DNA from: an uncultured Pelagibacteraceae bacterium
GTDB lineage: Bacteria > Pseudomonadota > Alphaproteobacteria > Pelagibacterales > Pelagibacteraceae
Assembly (NCBI GenBank): GCA_902583585.1
Contig: CACHWN010000002.1
Span: forward strand, 1-64,000
Direction of reading: 5' to 3'
Length of the DNA stretch: 64,000 nucleotides
The translations under genes were made by a program, and so were the position numbers. Within the stretch, counting starts at the first letter, position 1; every line of letters begins with the position of its first letter. This document shows, piece by piece, positions 57,567-64,000 of the stretch. The notes under the pieces are model-generated. The model was not told where the DNA came from, made no database searches, and saw nothing but the letters and a program-made list of their open reading frames with translations.

Positions 57567-58895
57567 TTATTTACCGATGCAGAAGTCTTTGAATATAGAT
57601 CCAAGTATTTCTTCTACATCTACCTTACCGACGATGCTACCAAGATGTCTTGTAGCCATTCTTAGGTCTTCTGCTGCTAATTCGAGGTCTTTGTTTTGAT
57701 CCTTTTTAAGAAACTTATCAATTTCTTTTAAACAGTCATTGAGCTTAACTCTGTGCCTTTCTCTAGTAATTAAAGCGCTATTATTAGATGTAAATTTTTT
57801 GCTTAACTTACCTTTAATCAAATCTATTAAATTATCGATATTTTTATTCTTTTTTACTGAAGCTAAAACTGTATCAACATTAAATTTATGGTTTTGTTTA
57901 TCTGAAACATCTGATTTATTTAAAAAAATTATAGTATCTCTATTAATCATATTCTGTATTTCTTTGTTAATTTTTTTTGACGAATTATCAATGACTATTA
58001 TATTTAAATCTGCTTCTTTTGATTTTCCTAACGCTAAAGAAATACCTTTTTTTTCTACTTCATTTTTAGCTTCTCTTATACCAGCAGTATCAGCCAGAAT
58101 TACAGGGTATCCATCCAAATTTAAATAAGCTTCTATAACATCTCTAGTCGTACCAGCCTCATCTGACACAATTGCTACTTCTCTTTTTGAAAGTAAATTT
58201 AGCAATGATGATTTCCCCGCATTAACTTCTCCTGTAATTGAAACCCTAAAACCTTCTCTAATTTTTTCTCCAACTTTATTATCTTCAATTATTTTTTTAA
58301 TTTTTGAATGAATTTCTTTAATTGATTTGTGTGCATCTTTTAGTACTTTTTCTGGGAGATCTTCCTCTGCGAAATCAATTTTTGCTTCTATAAAAGCAAG
58401 AGATTTTATTATTTTTTCCCTAAGGTCATTATAATAATTTGATGCATTGCCCTGAACTAATTTAACCGCTTGTTGTCTTTGTAGTTCCGTCTCGGAATGG
58501 ATTAAATCTCCTATACTTTCTGCTTTTAACAAATCGATTTTATCATTTTGAAATGCAATTTTAGTGAACTCACCTGGTTCTGCTAATCTGCAGTTTTTTT
58601 GCTCGGAAAGCACTCTTAATAAAGCGTTTATTACTGCGTTACTTCCATGAATTTGTAATTCTGCTAGATCTTCTCCAGTATAGCTGTTTGGCCCGGGAAA
58701 CCACAATAATAGAGCCTCCGGATCTATTACATTACCATTGTTAGGGTTATAGAACTTACAAAAATTAACTTCGTTCGACTTTATATCTTTAGACTTAGTC
58801 AAATTTTGACAAATCTTGAGTGTTTCACTGCCTGATATTCTAACGATAGCTATACCAGAAGGACCTTTGCCCGAAGATAACGCGTAAATGTTCAT
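57567..58895 (-). CDS. mnmE: tRNA modification GTPase MnmE (TrmE)
   Basis: MnmE is the GTPase partner of MnmG. In 442 residues it has the N-terminal folate-binding domain (YALSSGKGPSGIAIVRISG; NSYTGEDLAELQIHGS), an inserted G domain with GEVNAGKSSLLNLL, DTAGIREA and NKSD, and the C-terminal CIGK motif (439-442) needed for modification. A 42-base gap separates it from mnmG. Confidence 0.97.
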   Translation of the reverse strand: MNIYALSSGKGPSGIAIVRISGSETLKICQNLTKSKDIKSNEVNFCKFYNPNNGNVIDPEALLLWFPGPNSYTGEDLAELQIHGSNAVINALLRVLSEQKNCRLAEPGEFTKIAFQNDKIDLLKAESIGDLIHSETELQRQQAVKLVQGNASNYYNDLREKIIKSLAFIEAKIDFAEEDLPEKVLKDAHKSIKEIHSKIKKIIEDNKVGEKIREGFRVSITGEVNAGKSSLLNLLSKREVAIVSDEAGTTRDVIEAYLNLDGYPVILADTAGIREAKNEVEKKGISLALGKSKEADLNIIVIDNSSKKINKEIQNMINRDTIIFLNKSDVSDKQNHKFNVDTVLASVKKNKNIDNLIDLIKGKLSKKFTSNNSALITRERHRVKLNDCLKEIDKFLKKDQNKDLELAAEDLRMATRHLGSIVGKVDVEEILGSIFKDFCIGK

Positions 58896-58899
58896 TGAA

Positions 58900-60009
58900 T
58901 TATAATGATAAACCTCGATTGGAGATTATTTTACTGAATTTTTTTAATGTCTCGTTGTTCTTAATATTTTTTACAATAATTTCTTTGAAAGGATCTAGAT
59001 ATTTATTTTGTTTAAAGAAGCTATGAGTAGCATCAACACCTAAACTCATAATAGTATTTTCAGGTTTTCTACTATTATAAAAATCATTTAGCGCATAGCT
59101 ATTTTTAATAGAAATACCTAATTTCACGTAATATTTTATAATCTCTTTTAATTTTTTTATATCCCTTAGAACTAGATTAAAACCCTGACCGGCCACTGGA
59201 TGTATAGTGTGCAGACCTTCACCAAGAATTAATATATTTTTTTGATGATACTGTCGTCTTAAACTAAGAGAAATAGGATACGACTGAATATTACTAATAG
59301 TAATATCTTGTTTGTTCTTCAACAATTCTACTATTTTGTTTTTTACCAAAATTGAAATTTTTTTTAAATTATTTTCGAAAAAATGTTTTTTTACACTCCA
59401 AACAAAAGAGAAATAATTTTTTGAAAAAGGCAGTATAGCTAACGGGCCTTCTTTTAAAAAGAATTGGCTTGTGTTAATTTTCTTAAAATTATGTTTTACA
59501 TATCCTGTAATAGCTATTTCTTTATAATCTTTCTTGATAGATCTAATTTTTGTTATGTTATTGTATATGTTAGATTGTCCTCCTATACAGAGGATAATCA
59601 AATCATAATTTTTTAATTCATCTAAGTTTTTTAAGTCTTTTCTGATTAATTTAATTTTATTTTTTGAGATTTCTTTCAATAATACACTTTTAATTTTATC
59701 ATTTTCAAAAACATACATTAGATTGGAGTTTGCTTCGTTTAGATTCAAAAAATTTATTTTTTCTTTAGAAGTTTCGTAAAAAAGGTCAATTTTTTGTGAA
59801 GGCCAAAATAACTTTTGTTCTAAGCTAGTAATATTTTGATTGACGAACTTATAATTTGTATCTGAAATAGCTGTAGTCCTTTTATCTGCATTTTTTGTGC
59901 CTTTTTTTGCTATTAAATTTACTTCTATGCCCGGTAATTTAGCTAAAACCACGGCTGTCATTAAGCCTGAAAGACCGTCTCCAACAATGCATATTCTCTG
60001 TTTTATCAT
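58900..60009 (-). CDS. UbiH/UbiF-family FAD-dependent hydroxylase
   Basis: Members of this flavoprotein monooxygenase family hydroxylate the ubiquinone ring. The 369-residue protein has the dinucleotide motif ICIVGDGLSGLMTAVVLAKLPG and the C-terminal FAD motif LGEGLHTIHPVAGQGFNLVLRDIKKL. The middle is diverged and position specificity cannot be read from sequence. It lies 4 bases upstream of mnmE and is divergent from ftsK across 55 bases. Confidence 0.85.
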   Translation of the reverse strand: MIKQRICIVGDGLSGLMTAVVLAKLPGIEVNLIAKKGTKNADKRTTAISDTNYKFVNQNITSLEQKLFWPSQKIDLFYETSKEKINFLNLNEANSNLMYVFENDKIKSVLLKEISKNKIKLIRKDLKNLDELKNYDLIILCIGGQSNIYNNITKIRSIKKDYKEIAITGYVKHNFKKINTSQFFLKEGPLAILPFSKNYFSFVWSVKKHFFENNLKKISILVKNKIVELLKNKQDITISNIQSYPISLSLRRQYHQKNILILGEGLHTIHPVAGQGFNLVLRDIKKLKEIIKYYVKLGISIKNSYALNDFYNSRKPENTIMSLGVDATHSFFKQNKYLDPFKEIIVKNIKNNETLKKFSKIISNRGLSL

Positions 60010-60064
60010 ATAAAAATTTTTAACACTTTCATAAAAATGGTAAAAAGTACGTAATCGATTCGTA

Positions 60065-62146
60065 ATGAATACAAACTTTTTAGACAGTGTAACAAATTTT
60101 TTGAAAAAGCGAACCTTTGAATTACTAGGTTTAATCTTAATTTTATCAAGTGTCGCACTTGCAATCGCTTTTACAACATATTCTCCTGAAGATCCTTCAT
60201 TTATTTATGGGGATGGGAGTTTCGAAATCCAAAATTTTTTTGGGATATATGGAAGTGGCATTGCAGATTTTTTATTACAAAGTTTTGGTTTGGCTTCTTT
60301 TTTATTATTACTTAATTTTTTATTTTGGGGGTTAGATTTAATTATAAAAAAAGAATTAAGAAGAATAATTTTAAAACTATTTTTAGTTGTAGCATATTTA
60401 ACTGTTGGTACAGTTTTTATCTATTTAACATTCAATAATTCTTTTTGGTTGATTGATAATGGCAATTCAGGTTTTGTTGGAAAAATAACTTATAACTTTA
60501 TTAATACTTGGGCTCCCTGGATAAATAATACTTATTCAATTTATGGGCTACTTTTGTTAACTATAATTTTTTTTTCATTTTCGGCTGATATAAATTATAA
60601 AAAAGTATTCTCAGTGATTATTTCACTTTTTAGAAGAAAACCTGTAGAAAAGATTGAACCAGATTTTAGTGAGATTAATATTGAAGATCAGCCTCAAACC
60701 TTAGAAAAACCTCAACAATCTTTTTCATTTGACGCTGACACAAGTTCTAAAACGGAACAAGTTACTACTAAAACTAAATATAAATTACCAGATATAAATT
60801 ATTTAGAAAAAAATTTATCTAAACTTACTTCTGATGGGAATAAAAATCGTCCTAACGCTGAGTTTATGGAAAAAATATTATTAGACTTTGGTATAGACGG
60901 AAAAATTAAAACAATTAATAATGGTCCAGTAGTAAGCCTTTATGAATTTGAACCAGCGCCCGGTATAAAAGTATCAAAAATAATTAATTTATCTGAGGAT
61001 TTAGCAAGAAATACTAGTTCAACTTCTACAAGAGTTTCAGTCATTCCAGGAAAAAACACTGTTGGAATTGAAATTCCTAACGAAGAAAGGGAGGGCGTAT
61101 CACTACGAGAAATAATTTCTTATGATAAATTTCAAATGAAAAATGTGAGACTTCCGATAGCATTAGGTAAAAGTATTTCAGGAATGCCAATTGTTGGTGA
61201 TTTAACCTCAATGCCTCATTTATTAATTGCAGGTACCACTGGTTCAGGAAAGTCTGTTTGCATTAATACAATAATTGTTTCTCTTCTTTACAAACTAAGT
61301 CCAGAACTTTGTAAATTTATTTTAATTGATCCAAAAATGTTAGAGCTATCTACTTATGAAGGAATACCTCATTTATTAACTCCAGTTATTACTGATGCTA
61401 AAAAAGCTACATCAGCTTTATCTTGGACAGTAAAAGAAATGAACAGCAGATATAAATTAATGAGCAAGGTAGGAGTAAGAAACATTGATGGCTATAACGC
61501 TAAGCACAAATTTAAAATGCCTTACATCGTTGTAGTAGTTGACGAGATGTCAGACTTAATGCTTGTAGCTGGAAAAGAAATCGAAAACTATATTCAAAAA
61601 TTATCACAAATGGCAAGAGCTGCAGGAATTCATATCATCATGGCTACTCAAAGACCAAGTGTTGATGTAATAACAGGTACAATAAAAGCAAATTTCCCTA
61701 CAAGAATATCTTTTCAAGTAAGTTCCAAAATTGATAGTAGAACCATTTTAGGGGAGCAGGGTGCCGAACAATTACTTGGAAAAGGAGACATGTTATTCAT
61801 GTCATCAGCAAATAGAATAGTTAGAATTCACGGTCCATATGTTTCTGAACAAGAAATTGAGAAAATTACAAACTCATTAAGAGCACAGGGAGAACCAGAT
61901 TATATGGAGGAAATTACTTCACAAGAAACAACGGAAAGCTCACTAACTCCTGGAAATGAAGGTGATGAAGATGAATTATTTAATCAAGCCGTAAAAATTA
62001 TTAAAACAGAAGGAAAAGCCTCCACAAGTTTTTTACAGAGAAAATTACAAATCGGATATAATAGAGCTGCTAGGATTATTGATATGATGGAAGAAAAAGG
62101 TATTGTTAGTAAAGCAAATCATGTTGGTAAACGTGAAGTTCTTTAA
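60065..62146 (+). CDS. ftsK: DNA translocase FtsK
   Basis: FtsK pumps chromosomal DNA toward dif during division. The 693-residue protein has an N-terminal membrane domain with about four helices (residues about 15-190), a short linker, the motor domain with Walker A GTTGSGKSVCIN and Walker B VVVVDEMSDLM, and a C-terminal gamma winged helix (STSFLQRKLQIGYNRAARIIDMMEEKG) that reads orienting sequences. The linker is much shorter than in E. coli, which explains the small size. Confidence 0.97.
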   Translation: MNTNFLDSVTNFLKKRTFELLGLILILSSVALAIAFTTYSPEDPSFIYGDGSFEIQNFFGIYGSGIADFLLQSFGLASFLLLLNFLFWGLDLIIKKELRRIILKLFLVVAYLTVGTVFIYLTFNNSFWLIDNGNSGFVGKITYNFINTWAPWINNTYSIYGLLLLTIIFFSFSADINYKKVFSVIISLFRRKPVEKIEPDFSEINIEDQPQTLEKPQQSFSFDADTSSKTEQVTTKTKYKLPDINYLEKNLSKLTSDGNKNRPNAEFMEKILLDFGIDGKIKTINNGPVVSLYEFEPAPGIKVSKIINLSEDLARNTSSTSTRVSVIPGKNTVGIEIPNEEREGVSLREIISYDKFQMKNVRLPIALGKSISGMPIVGDLTSMPHLLIAGTTGSGKSVCINTIIVSLLYKLSPELCKFILIDPKMLELSTYEGIPHLLTPVITDAKKATSALSWTVKEMNSRYKLMSKVGVRNIDGYNAKHKFKMPYIVVVVDEMSDLMLVAGKEIENYIQKLSQMARAAGIHIIMATQRPSVDVITGTIKANFPTRISFQVSSKIDSRTILGEQGAEQLLGKGDMLFMSSANRIVRIHGPYVSEQEIEKITNSLRAQGEPDYMEEITSQETTESSLTPGNEGDEDELFNQAVKIIKTEGKASTSFLQRKLQIGYNRAARIIDMMEEKGIVSKANHVGKREVL

Positions 62147-62690
62147 AAAAACATTTTTAATCTCATTTTTTCTATTAATAACAACGAATTTGTTGGCTAA
62201 TGAAAAAGATCAAATAGTTGCTCAATTAAATACCTTAAACTCTTTAGAATTTACATTTGATCAATTAATTAATGAAAAAAGAGAAAAAGGTAGTTGTCTT
62301 TTAGAGTTTCCTGGAAAATTAAAATGCAATTACTTTAATGACAAGAAAAAGGAACTAGTTATTAATAACAAGAGATTAGCAATTACGCAAAAAAGGTATA
62401 ATAAAACTTATCATTATCCTATTTCAAAATCTCCATTCTTAAATATTTTATATAAAGATAAACTTTTAGAAATAGTGCAATCAGGAGAATTAGAGGTTAA
62501 TGATCAAACAATTAAGCTTGTACATTTTGGTGATAACGAAATTACAGTTTTTTTTGACAAAAAAAATCTAGATTTGAAAGGATGGAAGATTAAAGATCAA
62601 TACAACAATAATATAAATTTCTCCCTTCAGATTGTTGCTAAAAATGACATTTTTAAAAAAGGTACCTTTAAAGTGCCTGAAATAAACTAA
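62121..62690 (+). CDS. lolA: Outer-membrane lipoprotein carrier protein LolA
   Basis: LolA shuttles lipoproteins across the periplasm. The protein has a signal peptide (VKFFKKTFLISFFLLITTNLLA) and then a LolA-like beta structure with LNSLEFTFDQLINEKREKGSCLLEFPGKLKCNY and LKGWKIKDQYNN. The frame opens at a TTG at 62103; ATG at 62121 or GTG at 62133 gives a better signal peptide, with 62133 placing the basic residues closest to the start. It overlaps the ftsK end, an ftsK-lolA arrangement common in proteobacteria. Confidence 0.85.
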   Translation: MLVNVKFFKKTFLISFFLLITTNLLANEKDQIVAQLNTLNSLEFTFDQLINEKREKGSCLLEFPGKLKCNYFNDKKKELVINNKRLAITQKRYNKTYHYPISKSPFLNILYKDKLLEIVQSGELEVNDQTIKLVHFGDNEITVFFDKKNLDLKGWKIKDQYNNNINFSLQIVAKNDIFKKGTFKVPEIN

Positions 62691-63193
62691 GCTACAAAAT
62701 CGATTTCTTCTTCTTTAAAAATTTCAAAACCTTTAGATTTATAATTTTGCAATGCGTGTTTGTGATCTAGACTACAAGTATGAACCCACATTCTTTCTGG
62801 ATTTTTTCTTGATGCACTTGCAATAGCATGATTTACAAGTGTTGAGCCAAGCTTCAGACCTCTAAATTCTTTTAAGACTCCTAGATTGATAAGCTCCACT
62901 TCATTTGATCTAGGATGATATTCTTGTTCGTAATATCCGACTAGATCTTCACCTTTTTTAAGAACATGTGTTTCTAAATTTTTATTTGTGACATACTTAA
63001 CCCACTCACTATCAGACCAAAGTAATCTGTCTCTCCAATGATGGTCTACACCGATTTGTTTGTAGAAAAATCTATTTAAGTGAAAATTATCTTTATCATC
63101 TAAAATAATTTGAAAATTTTCTAGTAGATTTAAATCAACTGTTTTTGAAAAATCTTTAATTTCTAAAAAATATCTTTTTACTCTTGAAACCAT
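62687..63193 (-). CDS. GNAT-family N-acetyltransferase
   Basis: The 168-residue protein has the acetyl-CoA motif VELINLGVLKEFRGLKLGSTLVNHAIASA and ends YKSKGFEIF, typical of GNAT enzymes. The substrate is unknown. Its stop overlaps the lolA stop (CTAA on the plus strand) and its start abuts the HIT gene, so it is in a unit with hisF, hisE and the HIT gene. Confidence 0.85.
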   Translation of the reverse strand: MVSRVKRYFLEIKDFSKTVDLNLLENFQIILDDKDNFHLNRFFYKQIGVDHHWRDRLLWSDSEWVKYVTNKNLETHVLKKGEDLVGYYEQEYHPRSNEVELINLGVLKEFRGLKLGSTLVNHAIASASRKNPERMWVHTCSLDHKHALQNYKSKGFEIFKEEEIDFVA

Positions 63194-63549
63194 CAGCTGA
63201 CCATTTTACCAATCTTTTCGCCTGCAAATATATGAAAATGTAAGTGAGGAACTTCCTGCCCGCCATCGCTGCCGATATTAGTTAAAGCCCGGTAACCTTT
63301 ATCTTTTGCCCCCACTAAATTAGCAACATGTGTCATGGCTTTATTTAACTCTACAATCTCTTTATCTGAAGCTTTGTTGTTGAAATCGTTAAGATCTACG
63401 TATTCACCTTTAGGAATAACTAAAACATGAACTTTCTTTTGAGGATTAATATCATGAAAAGCTAAAACGTGATCATTTTCATAAATTTTTTTACACGGAA
63501 TTTCTCCCCTTAGAATTTTAGCAAATATATTATTTTTGTCGTAACTCAT
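63193..63549 (-). CDS. HIT-family nucleotide-binding protein
   Basis: The histidine-triad motif is HLHFHIFAG (HxHxHxx) in a 118-residue protein with IFAKILRGEIPCKKIYENDHVLAFHDI at the start. The family hydrolyses nucleotide phosphoramidates (HINT/PKCI type). It overlaps hisE by 4 bases; a HIT gene after hisE is a frequent alphaproteobacterial arrangement. Confidence 0.93.
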   Translation of the reverse strand: MSYDKNNIFAKILRGEIPCKKIYENDHVLAFHDINPQKKVHVLVIPKGEYVDLNDFNNKASDKEIVELNKAMTHVANLVGAKDKGYRALTNIGSDGGQEVPHLHFHIFAGEKIGKMVS

Positions 63550-63818
63550 TTTTGTCTTTTCTTAAGTTCGCTCATCACATCTTCAATTTTTATGTTGTTA
63601 GCCTCTAAGTAAACCATCAAATGATAAACCACATCAGCAGCTTCGTGTACCTTATTTGAATTTTTTTCCACAGATTCTATTAATTCGCCTATTTCCTCTT
63701 TTACTTTTGAAACACTTAGGTTTTTATCGTTCAAAAGTTTATTAGTATAAGACTTATCTGGAGAAGAATTTTTTCTCTCCCTGATTGTTTTAATTAATTG
63801 TTCTAAGTTTTCAAACAT
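63546..63818 (-). CDS. hisE: Phosphoribosyl-ATP diphosphatase
   Basis: HisE carries out the second step of histidine synthesis, hydrolysing phosphoribosyl-ATP. The 90-residue protein shows SYTNKLL, VKEEIGELIESVEK and HEAADVVYHLMVYL, the MazG-like metal-binding EExxE and ExxD pattern. It follows hisF with 1 intervening base. Confidence 0.94.
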   Translation of the reverse strand: MFENLEQLIKTIRERKNSSPDKSYTNKLLNDKNLSVSKVKEEIGELIESVEKNSNKVHEAADVVYHLMVYLEANNIKIEDVMSELKKRQK

Positions 63819-63819
63819 T

Positions 63820-64000
63820 TTATAACCTTACTGATACATTTTTAGAATTCAAATATTCTTTAGCATCTTTAATTTTATATTCGCCATAATGAAAAATAGA
63901 AGCCGCTAAAACTGCACTAGCTCCGCCTTTAACTATACCATCATATAAGTGATCTAGAGTTCCAACTCCACCGGAAGCTATCACTGGAATATTAGTACTA
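63820..64000 (-). CDS. hisF: Imidazole glycerol phosphate synthase subunit HisF, partial
   Basis: The C-terminal 59 residues are visible: [19 protein letters not shown] and [25 protein letters not shown], then VRL and a TAA stop. This is the end of the TIM barrel that closes the imidazole ring. The gene continues beyond the right edge and precedes hisE, as in many his operons. Confidence 0.93.
   Translation of the reverse strand, partial: STNIPVIASGGVGTLDHLYDGIVKGGASAVLAASIFHYGEYKIKDAKEYLNSKNVSVRL

Overview
The window is a compact, very AT-rich bacterial chromosome segment. Genes abut or overlap, and the two longest gaps are only about 230 bases. Protein content and gene order point to an alphaproteobacterium of the SAR11 clade (Pelagibacterales). 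The supporting signs are the streamlined layout, lysine/isoleucine/asparagine-rich proteins, an Irr-type regulator beside fabA-fabB-fabI, the mnmE-mnmG-rsmG-parA-parB cluster, and a murJ-to-pnp gene order typical of alphaproteobacteria in reduced form. I cannot name the species. I saw no tRNA, rRNA, CRISPR array, insertion sequence or prophage.

Layout. 1-3.7 kb (minus): dnaN (partial), dnaA, rpsT, mutM. 3.7-8.8 kb (plus): overlapping chain ubiE, ubiB, coaBC, dut, moeB and an SH3 protein. 8.8-12.3 kb (minus): irr, katG, an iron/2-oxoglutarate dioxygenase and a DUF2061 membrane protein, with two matching Irr-box-like palindromes. 12.4-14.9 kb (plus): fabA-fabB-fabI. 14.9-33.4 kb (almost all minus): murJ, trpS, Nfu protein, Bax-like hydrolase, shortened tsaB, Fur/Mur, miaB, phoH, ybeY, lnt, metK, a hairpin, nusA, infB, rbfA, rpsO, pnp; one plus-strand polysaccharide deacetylase sits inside. 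33.5-38.9 kb: maeB, BON lipoprotein, rsmI, LpoA-like protein, rdgB. 38.9-45.2 kb (plus): grpE-dnaK-dnaJ, a 55-residue membrane peptide, dapB, nth, a PfkB-family kinase. 45.2-48.7 kb: a 40-residue ArfA-like rescue factor, an atypical OmpR-type regulator, an L,D-transpeptidase, yggS, a ThiE-like gene whose end is a terminator, and a porin. 48.9-53.4 kb (plus): DUF3576 lipoprotein, leuS, lptE, holA. 53.4-60.0 kb (minus): parB, parA, rsmG (with two parS-like sites), mnmG, mnmE, a UbiH-like hydroxylase. 60.1-62.7 kb: ftsK and lolA. 62.7-64 kb (minus): acetyltransferase, HIT protein, hisE, hisF (partial).

How the parts work together. Most of the window is housekeeping: replication initiation and segregation (dnaA, dnaN, holA, parAB, parS, ftsK), translation (infB, rbfA, rpsO, rpsT, trpS, leuS and the tRNA/rRNA modification enzymes miaB, mnmE, mnmG, tsaB, rsmG, rsmI), envelope (murJ, lnt, lolA, lptE, porin, transpeptidase, Bax, deacetylase) and protein folding (dnaK system). 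The most distinctive regulatory unit is the irr-katG-dioxygenase-DUF2061 set. It looks like an iron-responsive peroxide-defence operon sharing an operator with fatty-acid synthesis genes. Other points of interest are regulation packed into coding sequence: a perfect terminator forming the last codons of the ThiE-like gene, parS-like sites inside rsmG, a hairpin between a possible nusA promoter and the nusA start, and five divergent gene pairs with essentially no intergenic space.
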